Assembly (NCBI RefSeq): GCF_001540865.1
Contig: NC_033637.1
Coordinates: 7,409,439-7,473,438 of the forward strand
DNA: 64,000 bases
Source of the DNA: Ananas comosus
Taxonomy: Eukaryota; Streptophyta; Magnoliopsida; Poales; Bromeliaceae
Direction of reading: 5' to 3'
Below are positions 12,046-23,706 of this stretch, piece after piece. The position numbers were made by a program, and so were the translations under genes. Each line of letters starts with the position of its first letter. The first letter of the stretch is position 1. The notes beneath the pieces were generated by a model. It made no database searches. It was not told the origin of the DNA and saw nothing but the letters and a program-made list of their open reading frames with translations.

Positions 12046-13159
12046 CCCAAACGACATAACAGTAAACTCATAATGTCCATACCGTGTTCTAAAAGCCGTC
12101 TTCGAAACATCCTCGGGTTTAATCTTTAATTGGTGGTATCCCGACTGCAAGTCTATCTTGGAATACACACTTGATCCCTGAAGCTGATCGAACAAGTTAT
12201 CAATTCTCGGCAATAGATACTTGTTCTTAATCGTGATTTTATTAAGTTCACGATAATTCACACACAAGCGAAGTGATCTGTCCTTCTTCTTGACAAATAA
12301 AATCGGTGCTCCCCAAGGCAAAACACTTGGTCGAACGAAGCCTTTATCCAATAAATCCTGTAGCTGTGCCCTCAGCTCTTTCAACTCAGCCAGTGCCATC
12401 CTATAAGGTGCCTTTGAGATTGGGGTAGTCCCGGGGACGAGGTCTCCCACAAACTCAATCTCCCTATCAGGCGGCATACCTGATAGCTCCGCTGTAAACA
12501 CATCACAAAACTCCCGTACCACCGGAATATCCTCAATCCTAGGGCTATCATCATTATCCCTCAACACCACACTAACCATATAGGCTACACAACCCTTGCT
12601 GATCAACTGTCTAGCTCGAGACGAGCTGATCGTCATGGCAAACAGCGAACTCTGACATCCTCTAAAAATCACTTCCTCCTGCCCCGGTTCTCTAAACGTG
12701 ACCGTTCGATTCTTGCAATCGACAGTGGCGAAGTATCTCATCAGCCAATCCATGCCCAAAATCACATCAAACTCACCAAGTTTATGCAACGTAAGTAAAT
12801 CCACGGGCATAATCCATCTTCTACCCGAACAGGGCAGCAGGGGCAAAACTCCCTAATATCCAAGGTGTGGTCAGGTACGACAACTCGTCCAGGATGCAAC
12901 AAGGATGCTAAAGGGATGCCATGCAACTCGGCAAACAGTCGATCAATGAATGAATGTAATGTACCGGTATCAAATAAAGCTCGAACTTTAATGCCATTTA
13001 ATAAAATGATACCTACCACCACATCCTCGGCTACGGCCGCCTCCTCTGTCTGGACAGCATACATGCCCCCGCTCAGGGCCTGTCGTGACCCCTTAGTCTG
13101 TCGCTGGATGGGTGGCCGCCCAGGCTGGCACTGTGCCAATGGAGTCCCCTGACTAGCAG

Positions 13160-14383
13160 TTGGTAATGCTGGTGCCGATGCAGATGACGGTGCTGGTGAC
13201 GAACCCCTCGGGCACTCGGTCCGGAAGTGGCCCTCCTGGCCACAAAGGAAGCACCTGCCTCCCTGCTGTGGACACTGCGGTGGAAGGTGGGGACCACGGC
13301 AGATCACACACTGGGGAGGTTGGCGACGATCAGAACCTCCTCCTGCGCAGATGAGCCACACCCTCTTGACTGGCTCCTCGGGGGTCTCGGTGGCCTCTTA
13401 GAGTACACCTGACTCACACCCTCAGCCGCGGGCCTTTTGCCCTTACCCTTGTCCAAGCCTTCTCTTCACTCCTGCACATCCGCCGTGCCCCTCTCCACAA
13501 TGAGAGCGCGGTTCACCACTTCTCGGTAGGTCTGTAGATTCGACGATTACATAAACCGGAAGATCGACGATCGAAGTCTACTCTAAAAAATGCGAGCCTT
13601 ATCCTCGTCGTCCCGCACGACGAAAGACATGTAATGGTGGAGCCGGGAGAACTCCCGCTCATACTCAGCCACCGTCCGCTCCCTCTGGCGCAAGCCACGC
13701 AAATCCTTCTCCATTTGCCTCTTGACGCTATCGGGAAAGTAGTGTGCCAACAGAAGCTCCTTGAACCGCTTCTAAGTAATAGCGGATAGATCGGTGTTGG
13801 GGTTATCTCGAATATCCAACCACCAACGATAGGCCTCGCCGTCCAGGTGGTGAGTGGCGAGCCAAATTCTGTCTCTCTCCTCCACGAAGGTATCATAGAA
13901 AGGTGTTTCCATATGCATAAACCATTTCTCCACGATCTAGTGGTCGGCCTTCTCTTCATCGAAGATCCGGGGATTGCACCTTCTAAACTCATTGAGGCGA
14001 TCCATAAGCAGGTCCCGCTCCTCCGCCGCAACCATCACGGGGAAAATTGCCCTCGCCAGAGGCTCCTGAATAGGTGGTGCCGCGACCACCTCCTCCCGAG
14101 GCGCGACCATGGGTGCGACACGCGAAGAGCCGGGCGCGGGAGACGGCGCCCTCGGTGCTACATCCTCCGCCGGCGCGGGTGGTGTGGGAACTTGAACCTC
14201 CCTAGCAGCCGCCTGTTGAAGTAGCAAGTCCTCGAGCCACTTCATCCTCGCTTCCTGTCGGCGCGCCACATCGGCTTGTTGCTGTGCCGCCGCTGCCTGC
14301 TGAGCCACCAAGTCGGTGAGAATCGAAAGCTGCGTCCTTAACTCGCGGACCTCACTAGATCCCGAGGTAGCGCAGGTCTGCAC
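13160..14383 (-). pseudogene. Element A gag (broken)
   Basis: On the minus strand the N-terminal part has a glutamine- and alanine-rich, coiled-coil-like segment beginning SSEVRELRTQLSIL, also seen in the gag of elements B and C. It continues through a retrotransposon gag core with in-frame stops near 13937 and further down. A CCHC zinc knuckle (CFLCGQEGHFRTEC) lies at 13212-13253, preceded by a second cysteine/histidine-containing word, CVICRGPHLPPQC. The first codon of the longest frame is GTG and an in-frame stop lies upstream, so the original ATG is lost or frameshifted. It would have formed the nucleocapsid. Confidence 0.85.
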
Positions 14384-14748
14384 CTCCTCGAAAGTATTAT
14401 GATTTAGAGCGAGTAGTCGGCATTATCACTACAACATCATAAAAGCGCAGGTTAGGAAAACCCACAGTAATGCAACCCCACTCAAAGAGAGTAATATCCC
14501 AAATCATGCGAAAGTAAGGAAGTGTTCTTTACTACTAACTCCCGATGTTACGTTGTCGACCGCCAACGTAACGCTCCGTGAAGTTAGAAGCTATACATTT
14601 CGATTAAACTCCAACATTTTAGAGTTAATATAAAAACCCAATCATAATACTTTCGCTAACATGTCAAATAGATCCCGTCTCTCACGAGCCTATTTCCTAT
14701 AGTCCAACCATCCTAAGATTTACTAGGTCCACTACGACTCAACCTTAG

Positions 14749-14760
14749 GCTCTGATACCA
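14749..14760 (-). other. Element A primer binding site (tRNA-iMet)
   Basis: The minus strand reads TGGTATCAGAGC, the standard match to the 3' end of plant initiator tRNA-Met. It lies eight bases inside the 5' LTR edge at 14769, which fixes the element as minus-strand. Confidence 0.93.
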
Positions 14761-16261
14761 ATATAATCTGTCACGCCCCGGGGCCCAGTGAAAGCCCGCC
14801 CGGTGCGTGTCCAGACGCGCCGTATGCCTACAACACACAAGGCGTCTACAATGAGAAGATAATTAAAGCAACAATAAACAAGCATCTAGGAGTATCAGAG
14901 TATGATTTCAACTAAGTTCTAATAACAAGTAGAATATAAACGATCTAAACAACTATCATAATCCACAAGTAGATACATCATAAGATCTCAAATACAAGTG
15001 CTAGATATACAAAAATGATAGTCTCTACACATAGGGTACAAAAACTCTCGCTCTCTACATCAAGTACAAAATAGAGAGATGACCACCTAGCGTAAAACTG
15101 CTCGCTATCTAGCTAGATGCGATCTCTTTTTCGCGATCCTGAGCCTTTCCCGGCGTGGATGGCTCTGTAACAAAAACATCAATATAGAGGGCGTGAGAAC
15201 TATTAATCAATAGTCCCTAGTGGGCAAGCCGCCGACATTAGCGAAATACACTACTAGGTTATGAAGGCATAAGTAGTATGATCTAACATTTGAATGAAAT
15301 AAACAACAAGTATAATAAGCATGGATTAAAGCTTACTAAACTACTATGCCTCTACTTAGCATGAGTTTTCATTTTATAAGTGCTATTCTAACATGAATGA
15401 GCATCTATATAAATAGCATGATGTCCACAAGTACAACTAGCAGAATGTCAACATTTACAAATAGTTTAATGTCCATATTGCATTTTAGTTCCACATTATT
15501 CCAATCATATAGGACCTACACAAGGTAGTTCGGCTTGCGCCGTGCCTAATGGTCATGTGGTAGTCAACATTCCCACCCTAGGAATGAGCCTCCACCGCGG
15601 CATCCCATTTCGGCGCCCAATCCCGCAAAGGTCAGCTTATGTCGCGATGGCTATTTCCGGAGTGTCGGCTTGTGGGGAGCGATCCTCACAAACATGTACG
15701 AATGAGCACAATGGCAAGCAAGCATAATCATCCGTCTCAAGTCCAATGTCATCATGTCTAAAATATGGTATAAAAGCTAGTGACCCAATGGCCTATCACT
15801 ATGTCACCAAGTAGGAGTTTAACAATTTACTAAGTTAAATGCCGCTTTATGACATTTTGTCCACTATGTTAAACATGAGTTCTATGTTTAAGAGCATGTT
15901 CTTCTTGTCATTTTCATTACATGAAACATGATTCTAAGCCACATAAAAGAATGCCATTCATATGCATGATTACTATGTACTAGTCTCTCTACTACATAGA
16001 GGTAAAATTTCACTATACATAGTTAACATATGCATTTTAAGCATTCTAAAATTCACAAATGCTCTATCTAGCATGAATATACATGATTTTCTATTTTACA
16101 ATAAAGAAAATAAAATAGGGGGAGTTTACCCATTTCGGTGAGGTCAAACCTACCAAAAACTTTTCGGATCCCCTTCGTTTGCACTAATGAAAATATCCAC
16201 AAGTCTCTTAACTCCCTAGAGATAACTCTAAGAGGGTTAGACAAAATAAACGAACACCCCA

Positions 16262-16610
16262 GCCCCCGTTTGGTTGGGGGTTAAGGGGTAGAATAACCCC
16301 TTAACCCCCATTTTATCCCCAAACACTTCTAAAAATGGGTCGGATTAGCTAACCCCAGCTAACCACACCTCAAATGGGTTATCCCGGGTTAGCTAACCCC
16401 ACCAAACCCCAACCAAACACTATTTTCTATTCATAATAACCCACTATCCTTCTTATCCTACCTACTCCAACCAAACACTATTTTTCACTATCCTGGACTA
16501 ACTCCAACCCCCAACCAAACACAAAAATACTCTAACCCCACCTTAACCCTAAACTTAACCCTATCTCTGGAATAACTAGTTTTTCCTTAACCCCGAACCA
16601 AACTAGGGGC
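16262..16610. mobile_element. MITE with GTTTGGTT-type inverted ends inside LTR
   Basis: This 349-base block is absent from the sister LTR, where the words CACCCC and AAGAGTCTA are adjacent (near 7410). Its ends are imperfect inverted repeats: GCCCCCGTTTGGTTGGGG at the left and the complement of GCCCCTAGTTTGGTTCGGGG at the right. The interior is full of AACCCC/GGGGTT words. Only a one-base overlap can be read as target duplication, so the superfamily (hAT or PIF-like) stays open. Confidence 0.8.
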
Positions 16611-17178
16611 AAGAGTCTATTTTTAACCAACCCAAAAAAAGAGCAAAACTCACCTAAATGTTGGAAAAATCCTCTCAAATCCCAAATGGAAGTTAGAGCA
16701 TTTCTAATCCAACCTAGAGGAAGGTTCTACATCTATCAATTAAGCTCCAAAAGCCACAAATCAAAAATCCCCAAATAAAATCCTAAATTCCACACTCTAG
16801 GTTTTCATCTCAAAAACTTAAGCAAAACCACAATCACAAGTGGTGGAGAGGTTACTAACCTCTCTAGAAGCTCCAAACAAAACTTGAAATGGGTTAGGGC
16901 TGAAGATCGCTCCTCCAACGAGCTCCTAACCAAGCTCCAAAGCTTCTCCCATGGAGGAAAGGTCACCAAAATGCAAAATAAAGCAAAAGGGAGAGATTAA
17001 TCTCCAAAATCCTAAGCAAAAAAAGCGGGAAAATAAGGAAAAATAGGAGAGGAACCCTACCTCTCCTCTTCTCTGGTTGCAGCACAAAATACCCCAGCCA
17101 AAGGGTGTGGGGTATTTATAATATTGCAACAATTACAAAGAGAACTCTAAAAAATTAGCAGTCTGCGGACTGCACTGC

Positions 17179-17311
17179 GTACCGGTACGCGCGCTGGGGT
17201 ACCGGTGCTAGGCCGCAGCACGCGCAAACCCGATCCTCCGGTAATCGAGCAGATGCATAGGGTACCGGTACTTCCCCGATGCCGTACCGATACTAGGTCC
17301 AGTACCGGTAC
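17179..17311. promoter_or_regulatory. GTACCGGTAC palindrome cluster, element A 5' LTR
   Basis: Exact copies at 17179-17188, 17262-17271 and 17302-17311 with near-copies between. They lie 60-190 bases upstream of the minus-strand TATA box at 17113-17120. Two of the copies align with those in the 3' LTR. Confidence 0.7.
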
Positions 17312-17514
17312 TCTGCCCTGCAGAGTCCAACCCGAGAGCATCCCAAATCCTTCATTTTAGAGGTTTTGGTGCTAAGTTTTCAACCTCGATCCTTGGAAAG
17401 CGAGTCATAGGTTAGAAGACAGTCAACGACCATTCAGAAAACCCAAAAAGGCTCAGATCACCAATCAAACACTCGAACCTTGCAATTTGCTAAAGTTCAG
17501 TGTGTTACAACAAA

Positions 17515-17533
17515 TCTAAACCAAATTATAACA
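17515..17533 (+). repeat. Palindromic LTR-like sequence, right end
   Basis: These 19 bases complete the right arm begun at 5784 and end in AAATTATAACA, the complement of the TGTTATAATTT start at 5602. They were separated from it by the insertion of element A. Confidence 0.75.
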
Positions 17534-17667
17534 AAACTATTATTGATATATTTATGAACTGGTGTTACAATTAAGTACCAAGGCAATAATAATAAAAGAA
17601 CGACATTTTTTTTACATTTTCTACCTTGAATTTTTTTGCATATCATCATTTTCTCTCATCTTATCAT

Positions 17668-17699
<32 letters not shown>

Positions 17700-17712
17700 G
17701 CTCTCTCTCTCT
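17668..17712. repeat. (CT)n microsatellite
   Basis: A run of CT repeats with two small interruptions. It lies between the palindromic LTR and the next copia remnant. Confidence 0.95.
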
Positions 17713-17728
17713 ATCATATTTCTAGTCA

Positions 17729-19105
17729 CTAACAGTCATACAAAATAGTTACGTTTAGGCAATACCTAAGCTTATCAGCTGTTATTATCTTTGTGATGAT
17801 GTTTGTTATGTTATCTTTCGTGAAAACCTTTATAAACCGAATTTCTTCATCATCTTCATCAGTGAGCTCTTGCAATTTGTGACACTTCATGTCTATGTGC
17901 TTCATCCTCTCATGGTAATAAAATTGGATACCTGGTGAGATATATAGCATTTTAACTATCACAACCGATGATCACCTTATCCTATATGATCCCAAATTTA
18001 CCAACTAAGCCTCTAAGCCAGAGTGCCTTTTTAGCCGCTTTGATTGCTGCCAAATACTCCGCTTCTGTAGTTGACAAGGCTATAATGTGCTGTAACGTAG
18101 ACTTCCAACTAGTAGGTCTAATGCCCAATAGAAGACATAACCTGTATTGGACCTTCACCTGTCCAAATCATAAGTATAGTTGGAATCTACAAACCCTTTC
18201 ACTTCACCATTACAAGTATATTTAGAGTAGAGAATATCTATATCCGATGTGCACTTTAGATACTGCAGAAACTTAGAAACTTTGAAGTGTTGGGCAAATG
18301 GAGTCTTGACCACCTTCGTCTTCGACATATTGAATTTCTTTAGAATAGCCCACATATATGTCTTTTGCGACAGTCACAGTTTGCCCTATATATGGTTGTG
18401 CATGATCTCTCTATCTAGGATTTTTTTAGCATGCTCTAGATCCTTCATGTCAAATTCTCCGCTCAACTAATTCTTCAACTGTTGCACTTTTTTCGAATTT
18501 TTAACTACAATTAGTATATCATATATATGTAACATAAGCAAAATAAATGAACCATATTTAAGCCTCCGATAGTAAACACACTTGTTGTATAAACTCCTGC
18601 TATACCCATCCATGATCATAAACCCATCAAATCCATCAAGCCTCCTTATAGGAACTAGGATCACTTGATAAAACTAGCAAAGAATAAGATACCATACCTC
18701 TAACCTATATTGTAATGGTGGACGGATTGGACTCCATTTCCTTCCTGTACCAATAGAAAAAGGCTCCTCCAAATTGCTTTCAACTGCATTGCTCTGTGTA
18801 ATATGATCATCCTGATGGTGGGGCTAACTTGCATCCTCTTCCTGCTCTATCTATATCTATATAGTTTTCGACTGTTCTTCACATTGATTCTCTTGTTGAT
18901 CTTTTCATGGCATAGGCTTTTCATCGAAAACTATGTCCTTACTAATTATCTTCCTGTTGGCAATGGGGTCCCATAGCTTGTATTCTTTAACTCCTTTCTC
19001 ATACCCAAGAAATAACAGGGCTTTGAATCCAACTTTGTGCATTGATTTTTCTGGACATAGACATAAAAAAGACCCACTAGGAGGAATAATTTGCAACTTT
19101 ACCAA
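17729..19105 (-). pseudogene. Ty1/copia remnant: pre-RT linker, RT and RNase H
   Basis: On the minus strand from 19105 downward: a copia integrase-RT linker (FLGYEKGVKEYKLWDP, KIISKDIVFDE), then RT words MIMDGYSRSLYNKCVYY and LMLHIYDILIV. The catalytic YVDD is degraded to IYDI there. Next come KTPFAQHFKVS and RNase H words ending in ERMKHIDMK. Stops and frameshifts separate all segments and much of the RT N-terminus is missing. The matching gag in the same orientation lies at 21823-22480, with plus-strand copia sequence between. Confidence 0.82.
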
Positions 19106-19130
19106 TTCATGCTTTCTCTGATGTTTTTAT

Positions 19131-21790
19131 TTCGAGCATTGCGGCAGATAAAGGATGCAAACAAGTACCAAGGAAAGCAGTGTAGGTTTGGTTGTGAACA
19201 ATATAGGCGGAGGAAGGGGACGATTTAGAAAATGTGATGTGGTTAAAGGAAAATCTATTCCAAGTCATGAAGTGTTATATCTGTAAAAAAAAAAAAAAGG
19301 GCTACGCAAAGAAAAACTGCAAGAAGAGGAAGGCTTAGCTGCAAAATCATAATTCCTCTGTAGATACGACAAGCATAAACAACGACTATGGTTAGGATAT
19401 CTTGTTGGTTTCTACAAATTCAAAATCTCTAGATAATCGGATGTTAGATTCGGATTGTTCTTATCACATTTCCAAACGAGTCTTCATTTTGTACTTACAA
19501 GTCCTGTGACGGTGATAGTGTTATGATGGGCAATCACACTAGTTGTAAGATAGTCAGTGTTGGAATAGTAAAAATAAAGTATTTGATAGTGTGGTGAGTA
19601 CGTTGACGAATGTGAGACACATTCCAGATCTCAGGTTGAGTTTGATATCATTTGGTATTTTTGACTCTATTGGTTGTTCTATTGGCATTTTAGGTGGAAT
19701 TGTTAAGGTGAAAAAGGATGTCCTGGTTGTAATGAAGGGAGAGAAGAAAGAAAATTTATATAGGCTGATCGGCTCTAGTGACTTCGAAAGGTGGTGTATA
19801 GTATTTTATTATAGTAATCGCTGATTTCTTTCATAAAATTTAGATTTTTTTTATGAAGAAAAAGTCTAACGTATTTATAAAGTTTAGACATTGGTAGAAG
19901 GAGATGGAGAAACAAACTAGAAAGCATGCCAAAACTTATCAAACAGACAATGGTAGAGACTTCATTTCTTGGAAGTTCAAAAATTTGTCATTTGGTACTT
20001 ACAAGTTTTGTGATGGTGATAGTGTTATAATGGACGACCACTCTAGTTGTGAGATGGTCAGTGTTGGAATAATAAAAATAAAGTACTATTTCATAGTGTG
20101 GTGACTACGTTGACGAATATGAGACATATTCTAAATCTCTGGTTGAATTTGATATCACTTGGTATTTTTGACTTTAATGGCTGTTTGTTGGTATTTTAGG
20201 TGGAATCGTCAAGGTGAAAAAGAATGTCCTCGTTGTAATAGAGGGAAAGAAGAAAGAAAATCTATATAGGCTGATTGGTGCGTCGGTGATTGGAGGTGTT
20301 GCTGTAGTATAAGATCATGATACTAATAATATAGAGCCATGACACATAAGACTAGCCCGTAGGATGTTGGAACTGCATAAAAGGGAAGTACTCAAATCCT
20401 GTAAACTAGATTTATGCATATATTATTTATTTAGAAAATAGAAACGGTTGACATTAAGGATCTTCGATCATAAAAGTAAAGATATATTAGAGAACATCCA
20501 TGCAAATGTATGGGGATCGGCTCTAATGACTTCAAAAGGTGGTGTGCGATATTTTATTATGTTAATCACTAATTTCTTCCACAAAATTTAGATTTTTTTA
20601 CGAAGAAAAATTCTAACATATTTGTAAAGTTCAGATACTAGAAGAATGAGATGGAGAAACAAACTAGAAAGCATATTAAAACTTTTCGAACAGACAATAG
20701 TAGAGACATCATTTCTTAGAAGTTGAAAAAATCGTATGTCATTATATGACTTCAGAATCTGTACAGCAGAATGAGGTAGCAGAAAAGATGAACCGAACAC
20801 AGTTAGAATGTGCAAAATTTATGAGGTTATGTGTGGATTTGCCAATTTAATTTTGGATTGAAATAATAGATTGTGTTACATTAATAATCGGTACCCATCA
20901 CATTGATCGAACTCAAAATACCAAAGAAAGTTTGCATAGGTAAACTTGCAAATTATTTTTCTTTAGGGGTATTTAGTTATCTTGCTTATATCTATGCCCA
21001 GAAAAATCAACATACGAAATTGGACCCAAAGTCAAACCCAACATATTTCTTGGGTACAAAAGGGATTAAAAGATACACTGTGATACTCCATTGCGAAGAA
21101 GAAGGTAATTAGTAGGGATGTTGTTTTTGACAAAATAGTTATGCCGTGAAAAGATGAACAAGAGGCTCAACATAGAACATTCGAAAACTATGCAGAGAGA
21201 AGGGGCGGTTAGAGGGTGTAGATGATCAGGTGGAGCAACCTCACCACTCAGACGGTCACGTCGCACAGAGTGATCCAATTGAAAGCACTTCAAAGGATCC
21301 TTACTCTATCACTACAGAAAGAAAAAGAAACAATCTGTCCACTATTACGGTACAAGTTGGACAATGTGGTATTTTATGCTTTGCTAGTTACATCAGATGA
21401 CACTACTTCCTATCATGAGGTGATGCAGGATAGAGATAGTGGCGGATTGATGGCGGCCATGAGGGAAGAGATAGAGGGTCTCTAGAGGAATTAGACATGG
21501 AATCTGGTTCTATTACCAGAATTGAAGAGATCTATCAATTGCAAGTGGAGAACTAGAATACTTCAAGGCACTGTTAATGACTAAAGACCATGCGTAGATA
21601 AAAGGAGTTGACTTCAATGAAGTACTCTTGCCAGTAGTGAAACATGTGTCGATCAGGATTCTTCTAGCTAGAGTGGCTTTGTTTCACGTTTCTTTATGGG
21701 GATCTGATAAAAAAAATTTACATAGAGTAGCCTTAAGGCTTTATTCAGCCGAGGAAAGAAATTCTGAATTTGGTGAAATCGACAAGATAT
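19131..21790 (+). pseudogene. Ty1/copia remnant: zinc knuckle, protease, integrase, RT linker
   Basis: Plus-strand order: zinc knuckle CYICKKKGYAKKNC near 19275, degraded protease MLDSDCSYHI near 19440, pre-integrase segment VRHIPDLRLSLISF near 19610, and an integrase word TDNGRDF near 19940. A second protease/pre-integrase copy and a second integrase copy follow. Then comes the late integrase word QNEVAEKMNRTQLE near 20770, the linker TYFLGTKGIKRY near 21035, and the acidic pre-RT segment up to about 21480. Stops are frequent. Reverse transcriptase beyond the linker is only hinted at, up to about 21790. It lies in reverse orientation between two minus-strand copia pieces. Confidence 0.8.
19487..20720 (+). 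repeat. Internal direct duplication within the copia remnant
   Basis: Sequence at about 19490-19765 (words GACGGTGATAGTGTTAT and GACGAATGTGAGACA) recurs at about 20000-20285. Sequence at about 19766-19965 (GGCTCTAGTGACTTC through AGACAATGGTAGAGAC) recurs at about 20518-20706. The second copy has about 230 bases (20290-20517) missing from the first. Both copies are diverged, so the duplication is not recent. Confidence 0.75.
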
Positions 21791-21822
21791 CTTGACTAGA
21801 GTCGTTGACTACACTCACCGTA

Positions 21823-22480
21823 TCTACAGAGATATTTTTTTTCATAGCCAAGCCTTCCTTTTCTCACAATTTTTCTTCACATGGCCTTCTTTCTTACATA
21901 TGTAATACTTCACTATTTTTGACTTTGACTTGGAGCGACATCTTTCTTTATTCGCATCACATTCTCTGGATCATCTTTTTTTCCCACTTGTATCATTCAC
22001 GACCAAATCTACGTTGTTTTTCTCTATACTCATTTGCATCATTATCTTTTTAGATAGAAGAGTCGACATAATATCCTCCATCTTAAGAGTTTGCTTTTTA
22101 TATTGTATGGTGAGTATGGTGATTACCAGGTGATTATTGGGCAATAGAAGTGACGTAAGAAAAATCAATATCTAATCGTTCTCGTCAATTTGACATTAAT
22201 GCTAAGCAAATCTGCAATAATTTTATTAAAACTATTTATATTTTCAATTATTACTGTACTTTCCTTCATGCATAGCTAGTATAGTTTTTTCTTTAGGTAC
22301 AACACATTTGAGAGGCTTTTCGTCATGTACAGTTTCTCTAGCTTGTCCCACATGCTGACTATAGTTTTTTCATCCATCACGCCATATATCACCTCATATG
22401 CCAGAGACAATATAATTAATTGTATTCACCGCTTGCCAATCAATCTCGTCCCAATCTTTATCACTCATGGATACCCACTT
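21823..22480 (-). pseudogene. Ty1/copia gag remnant
   Basis: On the minus strand the frame 22168-21971 carries LPNNHLVITILTIQYKKQTLKMEDIMSTLLS, a typical copia gag C-terminal region. It is followed near 21870-21910 by a zinc knuckle reading YYICKKEGHVKKNCEKRKAW, with its first cysteine changed to tyrosine if aligned as CX2C. The N-terminal gag is too degraded to follow. It is probably part of the same old element as 17729-19105. Confidence 0.7.
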
Positions 22481-23356
22481 TTTTTGAATTTTCGAGCAAT
22501 GCCTTGTGAAGACCCTTTTAACCAAAAGGACTTTGAATATTCTCTTCCAGTGATTGAAGTTTTTTTTTTCGAATTTCCTAGCAATACATTGTGAAGTTTA
22601 ACCAAAAGGGCTTTAAATCTTCTATCCCAGCGAGTGAGAGTGACGAATTTCATTATATGAAGAAACCAAAGTACAAACACCTAAGCCTTGTGGTAAAACC
22701 CACTCTTCTTTTATTCCAGCAAAAACTCCAAAAATAACTAGAAAGAGCTTTTCGCAAAACCTTGGTTAGAGAATATCAATTAGACTTCGTTTGGGATTGC
22801 GGGGAGATTGCATCACGTGCGATAAAAAAGTACGATGGGAAAATATCCTGTTTGTTTTCGTACGTAATATTGTGTTCCGTATATCGCGATGAGTTGGTTA
22901 TGATATATTTTCTGTAGTTCCACCGGAGAATGCAGAAATATATTCCTATATATTTTTATCTTAACTTCATTTTATTAGATAGCATTAGATAGGCCTCAAT
23001 ACCAAACCAAGCCTTAGAGGAGAGTAGAATTTTTAATCAAAATTTTTTATGTCGTTGTTTTGAAATATCCAGACCGGTTGGACAACTAGTCAAAAACTTG
23101 TGCTCTACTGTCGATCTGGAACCGCCACATGCATGCGTGCTCCTATGCACAAAGCAGTCGGGTGCCTTATGCATAAGGCTGGCAAATGAGCCAGCATGCT
23201 CGCATTCTGCTCGATATTCGGCTCGCTCGAGCTCGGCTCGAAATTAAATGAGCCGAGCTTGAACAAAAAAAAGCTCGAAATTTATTTCAAGAGCTGAGCT
23301 TGAGTATTACTTGACTCGTTCGAATTAGGCTCGAAAAGCTCGAATATATATATGAG

Positions 23357-23364
23357 TATAGTAC

Positions 23365-23451
<87 letters not shown>
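23357..23451. repeat. (TA)n followed by (GA)n microsatellite
   Basis: A TA tract (about 23357-23400) passes into an uninterrupted GA tract (about 23402-23451). The mirror arrangement, (CT)n then (TA)n, lies on the other side of the MITE at 23668-23726. Confidence 0.95.
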
Positions 23452-23452
<1 letters not shown>

Positions 23453-23668
23453 GGGCTAGAATACTATTGATAGTAAAAGGCTTTTTTGCTTTCAAGTTTT
23501 TAGCTTTTGGATCAATTTTTTTATCATTTCTAACTATTGGATTAAATATTATAATCCAGTGAGGACGCGTCAATCCTAGGGGATCACTCACCCTTAAATT
23601 CTCATTCAAGGATTAAAAACTCGAATAGCGAAAGACCTTTTGCTATCAAATAGTATTCCAGCCTAGTG

Positions 23669-23670
<2 letters not shown>
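23452..23670. mobile_element. MITE flanked by mirror-image microsatellites
   Basis: The left end (GGGCTAGAATACTATTGATAG) and right end (the complement of GGCTGGAATACTATTTGATAG) form imperfect inverted repeats of some 38 bases. The element is about 215 bases. No coding capacity is seen. A related layout with CTAGA...TACT ends is at 62768-62981. Confidence 0.75.

Positions 23671-23706
<36 letters not shown>

Larger units (their letters stand above)
8407..13150 (-). pseudogene. Element A pol: protease, RT, RNase H, integrase, chromodomain
   Basis: Read on the minus strand. The retropepsin motif LFDTG lies near 12963-12978. The reverse transcriptase N-terminus follows ([41 protein letters not shown]). 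After the solo LTR at 10819-12040 comes the catalytic FIDDIVVY near 10731, then [15 protein letters not shown] and RNase H with [18 protein letters not shown]. Integrase core words ITMDFVMGLPRS and VSDRDLRF lie between 9479 and 9216. The C-terminus (GKLSPRFIGPYEILERVG, then VKVLWSNHDEREATWELE in chromodomain position) ends at 8407. Stops and frameshifts occur throughout, for example a TGA right after VVYS in reverse transcriptase. Confidence 0.92.
5932..17509 (-). mobile_element. Element A: Ty3/gypsy chromovirus, Tekay/Del-like, full structure
   Basis: A minus-strand LTR retrotransposon with both LTRs (5932-8354 and 14769-17509), a tRNA-iMet primer binding site, a polypurine tract and remnants of gag, protease, reverse transcriptase, RNase H, integrase and a C-terminal chromodomain-like segment. 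It is flanked by the direct repeat ACAAA at 5927-5931 and 17510-17514, so both ends are original. LTRs above 2.4 kb and the pol order, with integrase followed by a chromodomain, fit the Tekay/Del branch. Later insertions are a solo LTR (10819-12040) inside reverse transcriptase and a MITE (16262-16610) inside the 5' LTR. All reading frames are broken. It inserted into the right arm of the palindromic copia LTR. Confidence 0.93.
14769..17509 (-). repeat. Element A 5' LTR
   Basis: A 2741-base partner of the LTR at 5932-8354, running TGTCACGCC to GTGTTACA on the plus strand. The extra length is mostly the 349-base MITE at 16262-16610. TATAAATA (minus) is at 17113-17120. Exact GTACCGGTAC palindromes at 17179, 17262 and 17302 lie upstream of it. 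Confidence 0.92.

Noticed and set aside
12960..12969. A GTACCGGTAT word in the element A protease region
   Set aside because: Lone, one mismatch from the palindrome and in coding sequence; not part of a promoter cluster.
14749..14760. tRNA-like 3' end GCTCTGATACCA
   Set aside because: It is the primer binding site of element A; there is no cloverleaf upstream.
16530..16560. Telomere-like CCTAAA/AACCCT words
   Set aside because: They are part of the AACCCC-rich interior of the MITE and not a regular seven-base array.
23385..23609. Open frame ending in serine-leucine repeats
   Set aside because: It is the GA microsatellite translated on the minus strand.
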